From Lysinimonas soli (GTDB taxonomy: Bacteria; Actinomycetota; Actinomycetes; Actinomycetales; Microbacteriaceae): 64,000 nucleotides of DNA. Of the stretch, positions 38,366 to 47,562 are shown one piece after another. Under the pieces are notes generated by a model. That model was given only the letters and a program-made list of their open reading frames with translations, ran no database searches and was not told where the DNA came from. Numbering within the stretch: position 1 is the stretch's first letter; each line of letters opens with the position of its first letter. The position numbers and the translations under genes are program-made. The DNA is taken from contig NZ_JBHSMG010000001.1 of NCBI RefSeq assembly GCF_042655435.1, forward strand, positions 1,178,001 through 1,242,000. Direction: 5' to 3'.

Positions 38366-39682
38366 TCATCGATCTCGTCGTGACCTGAAGAGTGCAACCC
38401 ACAACGGGGCCACCTCTATTCCCTCTTCCTCGTACAGCCGACGACGGGTGCGACGACGCGCGTTCAGCAGACCGATGACGCCGATCGCGACGATGACCAC
38501 AGGGACGAGGAACGCGATCCGGAACGAGTCGAACGAGTACAACTGCGACGAGCCGCCGCCGGCGACCCGCACCGCGTCGATGACGTCGAGTGCGACCCCG
38601 ATCCCGAACATGCAGACGAAGCCCCCCAGGAATCCCCCCACGTTGACGATCCCCGACGCGGAGCCGAGGGCGTGGCCCGGGTTGAAGCTCCGGGCCAGAT
38701 CGAAGCCGATGAGCGATCCCGGTCCCCCCATCCCGATCGCGACGAAGAGTGCGACGACGAGGCCGAGCGGCGGATGCCCCGGCCACAGCAGCACGGCGAA
38801 CCACAGAGCGAACATGATCCCGACGAGCGTCAGGACCAGGTTGCTGCGGCGCAGCGGATACCGCGCGACCAGCAGGCCCACGACCGGGCCCGCGACGACA
38901 CTCCCCACCACCAGCATCGAGAACACGGTCGCGGCGGTCGCGACGTCATAACCGAGCCCCGCGGTCAGGAACGGGTAGCCCCACATGATCGACATGAGCG
39001 TGGGTACGGTTCCGCCGACCAGATGCGCCCAGAACCCGAGCTGGGTTCCCGGCCGTCTCGCGCTCGCTCGCAGCTGGGCCCACGGTCCGTGCGTCGGCAG
39101 GGGCCCGGTCGCGGCCGGCGGTTCGCCGCGTCGCACCAGGGCGAGCGCCACGGCGGCCGCGACGATCGAGGCGCCGCTGGCCCACAGCAGTCCGCTCTGC
39201 CATCCGACGAGGTGCAGCAGCAGCGCGAACGGCACGGCCGAGACGATCTGCCCCAGCTGGCCGATCACGCCGACCCACTGGCTGAGTTGCGGCAGCAGAC
39301 GCCCGCCGAACCAGTTCGGCAGCAGGCGGATGACCGAGACGAAGGTCATCGCGTCGCCGACGCCCACGAGCACCCGGGCTGCGATCGCGAGCGTCAGGGT
39401 CGGCGAGACGGCGAGCACGGCCTGTCCGGCCGCCATGATCAGCGCGCCGCCGACGATGAAGGTGCGCGGGCCGACGCGGTCGACCAGGATCCCCACCGGG
39501 ATCTGCAGGGCGGCGTAGACGATGATCTGCACGACGGCCACCGACGAGACGGCCGCCGCCGTCACGTGGAAACGTTCCGTCGCGTCGACCGTCGCCACAC
39601 CGAACGAGGTGCGCTGCGTGACGCCGATCAGATAGGCGAACACCGCTCCCGCGAAGACGATCCAGGAGCGGGCGGAGTTCAC
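38366..39682 (-). CDS. MFS transporter
   Basis: Twelve-helix major facilitator superfamily protein, 438 residues. The N-terminal pattern FAYLIGVTQRTSFGVATVDATERFHVTAAAVS and the motif A region LVDRVGPRTFIVGG match the metabolite transporter group, but the substrate cannot be named. It starts at GTG, with a -10 hexamer 6 nt in front, so it is likely leaderless. Confidence 0.8.
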   Translation of the reverse strand: MNSARSWIVFAGAVFAYLIGVTQRTSFGVATVDATERFHVTAAAVSSVAVVQIIVYAALQIPVGILVDRVGPRTFIVGGALIMAAGQAVLAVSPTLTLAIAARVLVGVGDAMTFVSVIRLLPNWFGGRLLPQLSQWVGVIGQLGQIVSAVPFALLLHLVGWQSGLLWASGASIVAAAVALALVRRGEPPAATGPLPTHGPWAQLRASARRPGTQLGFWAHLVGGTVPTLMSIMWGYPFLTAGLGYDVATAATVFSMLVVGSVVAGPVVGLLVARYPLRRSNLVLTLVGIMFALWFAVLLWPGHPPLGLVVALFVAIGMGGPGSLIGFDLARSFNPGHALGSASGIVNVGGFLGGFVCMFGIGVALDVIDAVRVAGGGSSQLYSFDSFRIAFLVPVVIVAIGVIGLLNARRRTRRRLYEEEGIEVAPLWVALFRSRRDR

Positions 39683-39688
39683 CTGTTC

Positions 39689-39694
39689 AGGCTA
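39689..39694 (-). promoter_or_regulatory. -10 hexamer TAGCCT, leaderless start of the MFS gene
   Basis: TAGCCT on the minus strand ends 6 nt before the GTG at 39682. Confidence 0.5.
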
Positions 39695-39724
39695 GAGCCT
39701 GGACGCGGACTCGCCGCCGCCGAC

Positions 39725-40633
39725 TCAGTCGTCGTCGCGGCGATTGGCGAGGAACTTCTCGAGTTCGGCCGCGATCGTGTCGGCGCTCGGCAACTCGCCG
39801 TCTTCGTCGACGAGCGGCGAACGCAGCGGGTTGTCTTCCATGTACGAGTCGTGGCGGGCCTCGAGAGTGCTCACCAGGCGCTGCAACTCCTGGTTGCCCT
39901 CGACCTGGTCTTCGACCTTGGCCAGGAACGCGCGGTTGTCTTCTCGAAGGCGATCGGTCGGGAAGATCAGCCCGGTGGCGGCACTGATGCTCTCCAGCGC
40001 GGTCACGGCGGCGAGCGGGTACTCCGTGTCGGAGAGGTAATGGGGCACGAGCAGCACGAATCCCGCCGTCGGGTGGCCCAGCTCGGACAGCCGGAACTCG
40101 AGCAGATGCAGCGCGTTGCCCGGCACCTGCGTGCGCGGCCGCCAGACCGACATCGCATCGATCAGGTCGAGGCGGTTGCCACTGACCGTGACACCGATCG
40201 GCCGGGTGTGCGGCGTCGGCATCGGGATCGCGTGCACCCAGGTGGTGTCCTTGACCTCGTAGCGGTCCACGAGCTGCAGCACGGCCTCGGTGAAGCGCTC
40301 CCATTGGAAGTCGGGCTCGAATCCGGTGAGCAGCAGGAAGGGCTCGCCCAGCTCGTCCTTCGCAAGGTAGAGCGACAACTTGAGAGGCTTGTAGTCGGTC
40401 AGGTGGTCCTGGTCGAAGTACACGGTGGGGCGCCGCGCGCGATAGTCGAGCAGGGCATCCGTGTCGAAGCTCACGATCTCACGGACCTCGAGGGTCTCGA
40501 GCAGGTACTCGCTGAACTGTGACACCGCCGAGCCGGCATCGGCGAACCCGGTCAGCCCCGCGACGAGGTGCAGGCCGTGCGGAACCTGGGCGACCTCGAA
40601 GGAGAGGTCGTAGAGTCCACCGGGATCGCGCAT
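39725..40633 (-). CDS. PAC2-family protein
   Basis: Member of the PAC2 (proteasome assembly chaperone 2-like) family, 302 residues, found throughout actinobacteria and of uncertain function. Recognised by GLYDLSFEVAQVPHGLHLVAGLTGFADAGSAV, DYRARRPTVYFDQDHLTDY, and the glycine-rich ligand region IPMPTPHTRPIGVT. It begins at ATG with a TACAAT hexamer 6 nt upstream. It diverges from pepA. Confidence 0.85.
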   Translation of the reverse strand: MRDPGGLYDLSFEVAQVPHGLHLVAGLTGFADAGSAVSQFSEYLLETLEVREIVSFDTDALLDYRARRPTVYFDQDHLTDYKPLKLSLYLAKDELGEPFLLLTGFEPDFQWERFTEAVLQLVDRYEVKDTTWVHAIPMPTPHTRPIGVTVSGNRLDLIDAMSVWRPRTQVPGNALHLLEFRLSELGHPTAGFVLLVPHYLSDTEYPLAAVTALESISAATGLIFPTDRLREDNRAFLAKVEDQVEGNQELQRLVSTLEARHDSYMEDNPLRSPLVDEDGELPSADTIAAELEKFLANRRDDD

Positions 40634-40639
40634 GATTCG

Positions 40640-40645
40640 ATTGTA
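40640..40645 (-). promoter_or_regulatory. -10 hexamer TACAAT, leaderless start of the PAC2 gene
   Basis: TACAAT differs from the sigma-70 consensus TATAAT at one base and ends 6 nt before the ATG at 40633. Confidence 0.6.
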
Positions 40646-40714
40646 AATCGCCGCCTCACGCCCCCGCCGGAGCGCGCGGCGGCGGCGTCAAGCTGACAGC
40701 GAACATCCGCCCGC

Positions 40715-40720
40715 TACCGT
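40715..40720 (+). promoter_or_regulatory. -10 hexamer TACCGT, leaderless start of pepA
   Basis: TACCGT ends 6 nt before the ATG at 40727. No Shine-Dalgarno sequence is present. Confidence 0.45.
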
Positions 40721-40726
40721 TGAGCC

Positions 40727-42223
40727 ATGCCCGCGCCCTCGCTCGCCCTCTCTGCCCTTCCCGCCCTCTCCACCGATGCCGAACTGCTCGTGCTGGGCGT
40801 GATGAAGTCCGATGACGGTCCGGTTCTGCTCAGCACCGACCCGGCGTTCGCGTCGATCGCGGCGGCCCTCCCGCAGATCGGAGCGACGGGATCGACCGAC
40901 GAGTTGCGGCGCCTTCCGGCCGTCGAGGGCTCGGCCGCGCCGATCGCCCTCATCGGTCTGGGCAGCGACGTCACGCCCGACACGCTCCGGGGCGCCGCGG
41001 GCGCCGCGGCCCGGCAGCTCACCGGGATCGCCCGGCTCGCGATCGCCCTGCCCGTCACGAGCACGGCCGACGCGTCCGCCGTGCTCGAAGGAGCCGGGAT
41101 CGGCGCCTACCTCTACAGCGAATACCGTTCGGCGACCCTCGGAGCGAGCAAGAGCCCCGCGACCGCTGTCACGGTGCACGTTCCGGCCGAGTTCGCCGAC
41201 GACGCGGCCGTCGTGCGCGCTTCGGCCGTCGTCGCGGCGGTCCACTCGGTGCGCGACCTGGTGAACACGCCACCATCGGATCTCTACCCCGAGTCGCTCG
41301 CCGAGGCGGCGGTCGAACTCGCCGCGGGCCTACCCGTGGAGGTCGAGGTGCTCGACGTCGCCGCGCTGCAGGCGGGCGGTTTCGGCGGCATCCTGGGCGT
41401 CGGACAGGGATCGAGCCGCGGGCCTCGCCTCGTCGTGGTGCGCTACTCCCCCACCGGAGCCTCGACGCACCTCGCACTCGTCGGCAAGGGCATCACCTTC
41501 GACTCGGGCGGCCTGTCGCTCAAGCCCCCCGCCTCGATGGTCGGCATGAAGTACGACATGACCGGATCGGCGACCGTGTTGGCCGCGACACTGGCGGCCG
41601 CGCGACTGGGGCTTCCCGTGCGGATCACGGCCTGGATGTGCCTCGCCGAGAACCTGCCATCGGGCACCGCCCTTCGACCGAACGACGTATTGCGCATCCG
41701 CGGCGGCAAGACCGTCGAGGTGCTCAACACCGACGCCGAGGGCCGGCTCGTGCTCGCCGACGGGCTGGTCGCCGCGAGCGAGGAGCGCCCGGACGCCATC
41801 GTCGACGTGGCGACCCTGACCGGCGGTGCCCGGGTGGCCATGGGCGAACGGTTCGTGCCGATCATGGGCGACGACGCACTGGTCGGCCGCACGCTCGCCG
41901 CCGGCACCGCCGCCGGTGAGCCGATGTGGCACATGCCGCTGCCTCCCGAGCTGCGTTCCGTCCTCGACAGCGACATCGCCGACATCGCCAACGCGCGGGT
42001 GGGCAATCCCGCCGGGGGAATGCTGGTCGCCGCGCACTTCCTCAAATACTTCGTCGGCAATGTCAGCGACGAGAAGAACGCCGCACAGATCCCCTGGGTG
42101 CACCTCGACATCGCCGGCGCGGCGAACAACCCCGGTGGTCCGCACGGTGAGATCGGCAAGGGTCCGACGGGCGTCGCCGTGCGCACGCTGATCGCGTTGG
42201 CAGAAGATTTTTCGCGCCCATAG
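40727..42223 (+). CDS. pepA: Leucyl aminopeptidase
   Basis: M17 metallo-aminopeptidase that removes N-terminal residues from peptides, usually a hexamer with two metal ions. Metal and catalytic residues lie in GKGITFDSGGLSLKP and NTDAEGRLVLADGL; both signatures are exact. The N-terminal 170 residues form the usual variable domain. It is 498 residues. It diverges from PAC2 and precedes lpd by 107 bp. Confidence 0.93.
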   Translation: MPAPSLALSALPALSTDAELLVLGVMKSDDGPVLLSTDPAFASIAAALPQIGATGSTDELRRLPAVEGSAAPIALIGLGSDVTPDTLRGAAGAAARQLTGIARLAIALPVTSTADASAVLEGAGIGAYLYSEYRSATLGASKSPATAVTVHVPAEFADDAAVVRASAVVAAVHSVRDLVNTPPSDLYPESLAEAAVELAAGLPVEVEVLDVAALQAGGFGGILGVGQGSSRGPRLVVVRYSPTGASTHLALVGKGITFDSGGLSLKPPASMVGMKYDMTGSATVLAATLAAARLGLPVRITAWMCLAENLPSGTALRPNDVLRIRGGKTVEVLNTDAEGRLVLADGLVAASEERPDAIVDVATLTGGARVAMGERFVPIMGDDALVGRTLAAGTAAGEPMWHMPLPPELRSVLDSDIADIANARVGNPAGGMLVAAHFLKYFVGNVSDEKNAAQIPWVHLDIAGAANNPGGPHGEIGKGPTGVAVRTLIALAEDFSRP

Positions 42224-42330
42224 TAGGGTCTTCGTGGCAGGGAATCCCTTGCCGTGGCATGTGGCGCGAGAGCCGCTTGACAGCGACCCCGCACACTGAT
42301 TCGAGTGCTGTCGCACGAGGGAGTTGCCGG

Positions 42331-43704
42331 TTGTCCGAGCAGAACTTTGACCTTGTCGTGCTGGGCGCGGGCAGCGGCGGATACGCCGCCGCGCTGCGCG
42401 CCTCCGAACTGGGCATGACCGTCGGCCTGATCGAGAAGGACAAGGTCGGCGGCACCTGCCTGCACGTCGGCTGCATCCCGACCAAGACCCTGCTGCACTC
42501 GGCCGAGGTCGCCGACTTCGCCCGCGAATCGGCCAAGTTCGGCGTCAACGCCGACTACCACGGCATCGACATCGCCGCCGTGACGAGCTACCGCGAGGGC
42601 ATCGTCGCCAGCAAGTACAAGGGCCTGCAGGGCCTCATCAAGTCCCGCGGCATCACGACCATCGAGGGTGCCGGCCGGCTCACCTCGCCGACGACCGTTC
42701 AGGTGGGCGACGACACCATCACCGGCAAGCACGTCATCCTGGCCACCGGCTCGTACTCCCGCACCCTCCCGGGGCTCGAGATCGGCGGTCGCGTCATCAC
42801 CTCCGAGCAGGCCCTCGCACTCGACTTCGTTCCGAAGAAGGTCATCGTGCTCGGCGGCGGCGTCATCGGAGTGGAGTTCTCGAGCGTCTGGAAGAGCTGG
42901 GGCGCCGAGGTGCAGATCGTCGAGGCGCTGCCCCACCTCGTGCCCAACGAAGACGTGAGCGTCAGCAAGCAGTTCGAGCGGGCGTTCCGCAAGCGCGGCA
43001 TCAACTTCAGTCTCGGGGTGCGCTTCCAGAGCGTCACCCAGGACGAGAACGGCGTGGTCGTCACCCTCGAAGACGGCCAGACCTTCGACGGCGAGTTGCT
43101 GCTCGTCGCGGTCGGTCGCGGCCCGGCGACGGCCGGACTCGGCTTCGAAGAGGTCGGCGTGCAGACGGATCGCGGATTCGTCATCACCGATGAGCGCCTG
43201 CAGACGAACATCCCCGGCCTGTACGCCGTCGGCGACATCGTCCCCGGCCTCCAGCTCGCGCACCGCGGATTCTCGCAGGGCATCTTCGTCGCCGAAGAGA
43301 TCGCCGGACTGAATCCCGTGGTCGTCGAAGACGTCAACATCCCCAAGGTGACCTACTCCGACCCCGAGGTCGCCTCGGTGGGCCTCAGCGAGGCCAAGGC
43401 CATCGAGAAGTACGGTGCGGATGCCGTCAGCAGCTACGACTACAACCTCGCGGGCAATGGCAAGAGCCACATCCTCGAGACCTCCGGATCGGTGAAGGTC
43501 GTCCGCGTCAAGGACGGCCCCGTCGTCGGCGTTCACATGATCGGCGCCCGCGTCGGCGAGCTCATCGGCGAGGCCCAGTTGGCCGTGAACTGGGAGGCGT
43601 ACCCCGAAGACGTCGCTCCGTTCATCCACGCACACCCCACCCAGAACGAGGCGCTCGGCGAAGCGTTCCTCGCCCTCGCGGGAAAACCCCTTCACGCGAT
43701 CTGA
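42331..43704 (+). CDS. lpd: Dihydrolipoyl dehydrogenase
   Basis: E3 flavoenzyme that reoxidises dihydrolipoyl groups of 2-oxoacid dehydrogenases. Redox cysteines C43 and C48 are in GGTCLHVGCIPTK, the FAD motif is VVLGAGSGGYAA, NAD motif is VLGGGVIGVEF, and the catalytic pair is in HAHPTQNEALGEAF. The start is a TTG: GAGGGAG stands about 8 nt before it, and the FAD-binding strand begins 6 residues later, whereas an upstream ATG would add an unrelated tail. It is 457 residues and 63 bp ahead of the E2 gene. Confidence 0.93.
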   Translation: MSEQNFDLVVLGAGSGGYAAALRASELGMTVGLIEKDKVGGTCLHVGCIPTKTLLHSAEVADFARESAKFGVNADYHGIDIAAVTSYREGIVASKYKGLQGLIKSRGITTIEGAGRLTSPTTVQVGDDTITGKHVILATGSYSRTLPGLEIGGRVITSEQALALDFVPKKVIVLGGGVIGVEFSSVWKSWGAEVQIVEALPHLVPNEDVSVSKQFERAFRKRGINFSLGVRFQSVTQDENGVVVTLEDGQTFDGELLLVAVGRGPATAGLGFEEVGVQTDRGFVITDERLQTNIPGLYAVGDIVPGLQLAHRGFSQGIFVAEEIAGLNPVVVEDVNIPKVTYSDPEVASVGLSEAKAIEKYGADAVSSYDYNLAGNGKSHILETSGSVKVVRVKDGPVVGVHMIGARVGELIGEAQLAVNWEAYPEDVAPFIHAHPTQNEALGEAFLALAGKPLHAI

Positions 43705-43767
43705 CCTCGGTCTGCGGACCGCTCGCAACTAAGCTACAAACACGCTGTGCATTAAGGAGCATCACCG

Positions 43768-45228
43768 ATGAGCGAATCCGTCAGCCTTCCCGCACTCGGA
43801 GAGAGTGTGACCGAGGGCACGGTGACCCGCTGGCTCAAGAAGGTCGGCGACCGCGTCGAGGTCGACGAGCCGCTGCTCGAGGTCTCGACCGACAAGGTCG
43901 ACACCGAGATCCCGTCGCCTGTCGCGGGTGTCATCGAGGCGATCCTCGTCCAGGAGGACGAGACCGTCGAGGTCGGCACCGCGCTCGTGACCATCGGGGA
44001 CGGATCGGGAGCAGCCGCTCCCGCCGAGGCACCGGCCTCGCCGGTTGCCGCTCCCGAGCCCGTCGCCGCTCCCGAAGCTGTCGCCGCGCCTGAGCCGGTT
44101 GCGGCACCTGAGCCCGTTGCGGCACCCGAGCCCGTCGCGGCACCTGAGCCCGTCGCGGCACCTGAGCCCGTCGCGGCGCCTGAGCCCGTCGCGGCGCCCG
44201 AGCCCGTCGCGGCGCCCGAGCCCGTCGCTGCGCCCGAGCCCGTCGCCGCGCCCGAGCCCGTCGCCGCGCCCGAGCCCGTCGCGGCACCGGCCGCCGTTGC
44301 TCCCCCGACCGGCGTGAATGCGGGATACGTCACGCCGATCGTGCGCAAGCTCGCCCACGAGCAGGGCGTCGACCTGTCCGGTCTGTCCGGAACCGGAGTC
44401 GGGGGCCGCATCCGCAAGCAGGATGTGCTCGCCGCCGTCGCCCCCGCTGCGGTCGCACCGACCGCGGCGCCGACGGCTCCCGCCACACCGGCTCCCGCAC
44501 CCGCCGTGTCGCCGCTGCGCGGAACGACCGTTCCGATGTCGCGCCTGCGCAAGGTCGTCGCGGAGCGCGCCGTGGTCTCGATGCAGACCATGGCCCAGCT
44601 CACGACGGTCGTGGAGATCGACGTGACCAAGGTGGCGGCGTACCGCGACCAGGTCAAGGCCGCGTTCCAGGCCAAGACCGGCACGAAGCTGAACTTCCTG
44701 CCGTTCTTCACGCTCGCCGCGGCCGAGGCTCTGCGCGCGTACCCGATCATCAACGCGACGATCGACGGCGACAGCATCGTCTACCCCGACCACGAGAACA
44801 TCAGCATCGCGGTCGACACCGAGCGCGGACTCCTCACCCCGGTACTGCGCAACGCGGGCGATCTGAATCTTGCCGAGATCGCGCATCAGATCGCCGACCT
44901 CGCCGAGCGCACCCGCGAGAACAAGCTGAAGCCCGACGAGCTCGCCGGGGGAACCTTCACGCTGACCAACACGGGATCGCGCGGTGCGCTGTTCGACACG
45001 CCCGTCGTGTTCCTGCCGCAGGTCGCCATTCTCGGAACGGGCATCGTCGCCAAGAAGGCGGTCGTGGTCAGCGATGAGGGTCTCGACGCGATCGCGATCC
45101 GCTCGACCGTCTACTTCGCCCTCTCGTACGACCACCGCATCGTCGACGGAGCGGACGCCGCACGGTTCCTCACGGCGGTCAAGAACCGGCTCGAAGGCGG
45201 CGACTTCGCCGGTCAGCTCGGGATCTAG
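43768..45228 (+). CDS. sucB: E2 acyltransferase of a 2-oxoacid dehydrogenase (SucB-annotated family)
   Basis: Transfers the acyl group from E1 to CoA by way of a lipoyl arm. One lipoyl domain is at the N-terminus (K43 in VSTDKVDTEIPSP), then 13 PEPVAA-type repeats (linker), the E3-binding domain (TPIVRKLAHEQGVDLSGL), and the catalytic domain with SYDHRIVDG. It is 486 residues. AAGGAG precedes the ATG. In many actinobacteria the 2-oxoglutarate dehydrogenase carries its own E2-like domain, so this product may really serve pyruvate dehydrogenase; sequence alone does not decide. Confidence 0.9.
   Translation: MSESVSLPALGESVTEGTVTRWLKKVGDRVEVDEPLLEVSTDKVDTEIPSPVAGVIEAILVQEDETVEVGTALVTIGDGSGAAAPAEAPASPVAAPEPVAAPEAVAAPEPVAAPEPVAAPEPVAAPEPVAAPEPVAAPEPVAAPEPVAAPEPVAAPEPVAAPEPVAAPEPVAAPAAVAPPTGVNAGYVTPIVRKLAHEQGVDLSGLSGTGVGGRIRKQDVLAAVAPAAVAPTAAPTAPATPAPAPAVSPLRGTTVPMSRLRKVVAERAVVSMQTMAQLTTVVEIDVTKVAAYRDQVKAAFQAKTGTKLNFLPFFTLAAAEALRAYPIINATIDGDSIVYPDHENISIAVDTERGLLTPVLRNAGDLNLAEIAHQIADLAERTRENKLKPDELAGGTFTLTNTGSRGALFDTPVVFLPQVAILGTGIVAKKAVVVSDEGLDAIAIRSTVYFALSYDHRIVDGADAARFLTAVKNRLEGGDFAGQLGI
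44053..44286 (+). repeat. Thirteen tandem 18-bp units encoding PEPVAA in the E2 linker
   Basis: Thirteen copies of an 18-bp unit encode the flexible linker between lipoyl and E3-binding domains; one copy reads PEAVAA. The codons drift along the array: units near the start use GCCGCT, middle ones GCGGCA then GCGGCG, later ones GCTGCG and GCCGCG, a pattern left by local duplication. The frame is kept throughout. Copy number probably varies between strains. Confidence 0.9.
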
Positions 45229-46757
45229 TCCGGACCCGTCGCGGGCTGCGGACCGGTAGCCCGCGCGGCCGCGATCACATCACGGATCCGCCATCCGGCC
45301 TCGGCCTTCACCAGAAGGATCGAGGCCGGTTCGGTGCCCGGGATCGGCGCCGCCCTCTGTTCCGCGCGGGCCGCCTCCGTCAGCCGAACCAAGGCCGAAT
45401 CCCCCAGCCGCTCGATCAGCACGGGCGCGAGCCGGGCGAGGTCGCGCACGAGCGGATCAGCGGGCTCGCCGCCTCGTTGCGCCGCGCGGATCGCCGCACG
45501 GTCGTCGCGGATCGCTCCGGAGTCGGCCTGGTCCACACCGTCGAGACACCCGAGCGAGAGCGAGGTCAGGCAGCGCTCCCGCGCCCGGACCAGGGCGAGC
45601 GTCGCGGCGATCGGATCGTCGCCGTGGATGACAGCCTCGGTCTCCCCGCCGGGGAACGCCGATCCCTGCGTCGTTCCTGACGCGTGCGACGTCTCCGACG
45701 CGGGCCGCACGATGACGGCGTCGGAACTCGGCAGAACCGCCGCGACGACCGCGATCGTCATCGCTCCCGCCGCCACCGCCAGGATCGCCCGGCGCCGACG
45801 GCCGCTCCAGCCGTGCCACCGGCGGAGCGCGGCAGCCGCGGCCGGTCTGATCACGGTCGCCAGGAGGCTCGCCTCGACCGCGTCGACGGCCCGTCGCGCC
45901 CATGACTCGGGAACCAGTCGTGCCAGCACCCTGCCGAGGGCAGCGGACCAGGATGCCGACCCCGGAGCCTCGCGAACCGGATCACCGAGCGGCACCACGC
46001 GGTCGGAGCGCGCATCCGGCTTCGGCTGCTCGTCGACGCTGAACCGCACCGGAACCGCGGCCGCCAGCTCGAAGATCCGCGAGGTGACGAGCGGAAGGAG
46101 CGCTTCATCCGGACAGCCCTCGATCGCGGCGAGCAGTTCACGGGCGGCCCGCGCGCGCGGGCCCCTCACCCGCCCCAGCACGGCGGCGATCAGTACACGT
46201 ACCGCTGCCCGGTCCGCGACAACCGCTTCGACCCTCTCGAGCACGACCTCAGGAGCGGACGGCGCGAAGCAATCGGCCCGACCGAACCCGATCAGGGTCG
46301 GAGCGCCATCGGCGCGGAACAACACGGTGCGCACCCCGAGCGCTCCGTGGGCGACACCCGCGCTGTGCATCCTCGCGATCGTGGTCGCGATCGGAGCCAG
46401 GAGGGTGACCGCCTCTCCCCCGTCGAGCTGCTCGCGAACCCTGAGCAGCTCGGCGAGGCTGCCCCGGGGCAGTCGCTCGAAGATCAGGGTGATCCCCGCA
46501 TCGTCCGCATCGACATCGCGCAGTTCGACCACGTGGGGCCCGCGTGCGCGCTCCAGCGCCTCCAGCTCGGCGATCACGCGCCGCCAGACCTCGGCCGTGG
46601 CCGGGAACGCCTTGAGGGCGACCGCGGTCGACTCGCGACCCTCCTCGCCGGGGAGGAAGCCGAGCAGCACCTCGGCGTGCTCGTCACGCGACAGGGAACG
46701 CAGCACCCGGTAGCCCGCGCGCTGGTGGGGGGCGAGGGCGACATCCGACACGATCAT
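45225..46757 (-). CDS. Membrane-anchored pseudokinase-like protein
   Basis: Resembles a Ser/Thr protein kinase domain (residues 15-300) that has lost catalysis. The beta-3 lysine is kept (K49 in AVALKAFP), but the catalytic-loop sequence is HGALGVRTVLF (A139 in place of the HRD aspartate) and the DFG equivalent is GFG (G157 in place of Asp). A single membrane segment (about residues 325-350, ILAVAAGAMTIAVVAAVLP) precedes a roughly 160-residue outside domain with two cysteines and a C-terminal ILLVKAEAGWRIRDVI that looks NTF2/SnoaL-like. It is 510 residues. Substrate and partner unknown; the fold call is moderate. Confidence 0.68.
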   Translation of the reverse strand: MIVSDVALAPHQRAGYRVLRSLSRDEHAEVLLGFLPGEEGRESTAVALKAFPATAEVWRRVIAELEALERARGPHVVELRDVDADDAGITLIFERLPRGSLAELLRVREQLDGGEAVTLLAPIATTIARMHSAGVAHGALGVRTVLFRADGAPTLIGFGRADCFAPSAPEVVLERVEAVVADRAAVRVLIAAVLGRVRGPRARAARELLAAIEGCPDEALLPLVTSRIFELAAAVPVRFSVDEQPKPDARSDRVVPLGDPVREAPGSASWSAALGRVLARLVPESWARRAVDAVEASLLATVIRPAAAAALRRWHGWSGRRRRAILAVAAGAMTIAVVAAVLPSSDAVIVRPASETSHASGTTQGSAFPGGETEAVIHGDDPIAATLALVRARERCLTSLSLGCLDGVDQADSGAIRDDRAAIRAAQRGGEPADPLVRDLARLAPVLIERLGDSALVRLTEAARAEQRAAPIPGTEPASILLVKAEAGWRIRDVIAAARATGPQPATGPD

Positions 46758-46857
46758 CGATCCAGGCTGCCTCGAGAACCGGGGCCCCGGCGCCCATCGA
46801 CAAGCCCCGTGGAGGACGCGTCGCTGCGCGGCGCCGGAAGGACCAGCCGGACGTGCC

Positions 46858-46863
46858 TAGACT
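46858..46863 (+). promoter_or_regulatory. -10 hexamer TAGACT, leaderless start of lipB
   Basis: TAGACT ends 6 nt before the ATG at 46870. A GAGG lies in the six bases between but too close to act as a ribosome-binding site. Confidence 0.5.
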
Positions 46864-46869
46864 GAGGAC

Positions 46870-47562
46870 ATGGTCGACTACGTCGACACGGGGCTAAGCG
46901 CCAACTCCGTGCCGTACTTGACGGCCCTCGAGCAGCAGCGTGCCACGCACGCCGCCGTGTCGAGTGGCCGGGCGTCAGATACTGTCATCCTCCTCGAGCA
47001 CCCCTCGGTGTACACCGCGGGCAAACGCACGGAGCCCCACGAACGGCCGATCGACGGCACGCCCGTCATCGACGTGGATCGCGGGGGCAAGATCACCTGG
47101 CACGGTCCCGGACAGCTGGTCGGCTATCCGATCGTCCGGCTTGCGGATCCGATCGACGTCGTCGCCTACGTGCGACGCCTGGAGGGCATGCTCATCGCCG
47201 TGCTCGCCGAGTTCGGCATCCCCGGTGTGCGGGTGAAAGGACGCAGCGGAGTCTGGCTGGTCGATTCCTCCAGACCGAACGGCGACAAGATCGCGGCCAT
47301 CGGCATCCGTGTCGCCGAAGGCGTCACGATGCACGGTTTCGCCCTCAACTGCAGCAACGGCTTCGAGGCCTACGTCCCGATCGTCGCGTGCGGCATCTCG
47401 GATGCCGGCGTCACCAGCATCACGCGCGAGCTCGCGCGCCGCGAGCCGGGCCGCGTGGTCACCCCGGCCGAGGTGGCGCCGATCGTCGAGCGGCTCTTCG
47501 CGGAGCATCTCGCCCCGAGCCTGGCCACCGATCCCACCCGAGAGACCCCGGTTCCCGCATGA
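46870..47562 (+). CDS. lipB: Octanoyltransferase
   Basis: Moves octanoyl from acyl carrier protein to the lipoyl domain lysine, the first step of lipoate attachment. The catalytic pair is visible as K140 (NGDKIAAIGIR) and C174 (VACGISDAGVTS); LLEHPSVYTAGKRT and RGGKITWHGPGQLVGYPI complete the family pattern. It is 230 residues. Its last codons overlap the lipA ATG by 4 bp, so the two steps are co-translated. E2 acyltransferase lies 1.6 kb away. Confidence 0.94.
   Translation: MVDYVDTGLSANSVPYLTALEQQRATHAAVSSGRASDTVILLEHPSVYTAGKRTEPHERPIDGTPVIDVDRGGKITWHGPGQLVGYPIVRLADPIDVVAYVRRLEGMLIAVLAEFGIPGVRVKGRSGVWLVDSSRPNGDKIAAIGIRVAEGVTMHGFALNCSNGFEAYVPIVACGISDAGVTSITRELARREPGRVVTPAEVAPIVERLFAEHLAPSLATDPTRETPVPA

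Noticed and set aside
44053..44286. Possible CRISPR-like array
   Set aside because: Repeats are contiguous and in frame, with no spacers; they encode the E2 linker.
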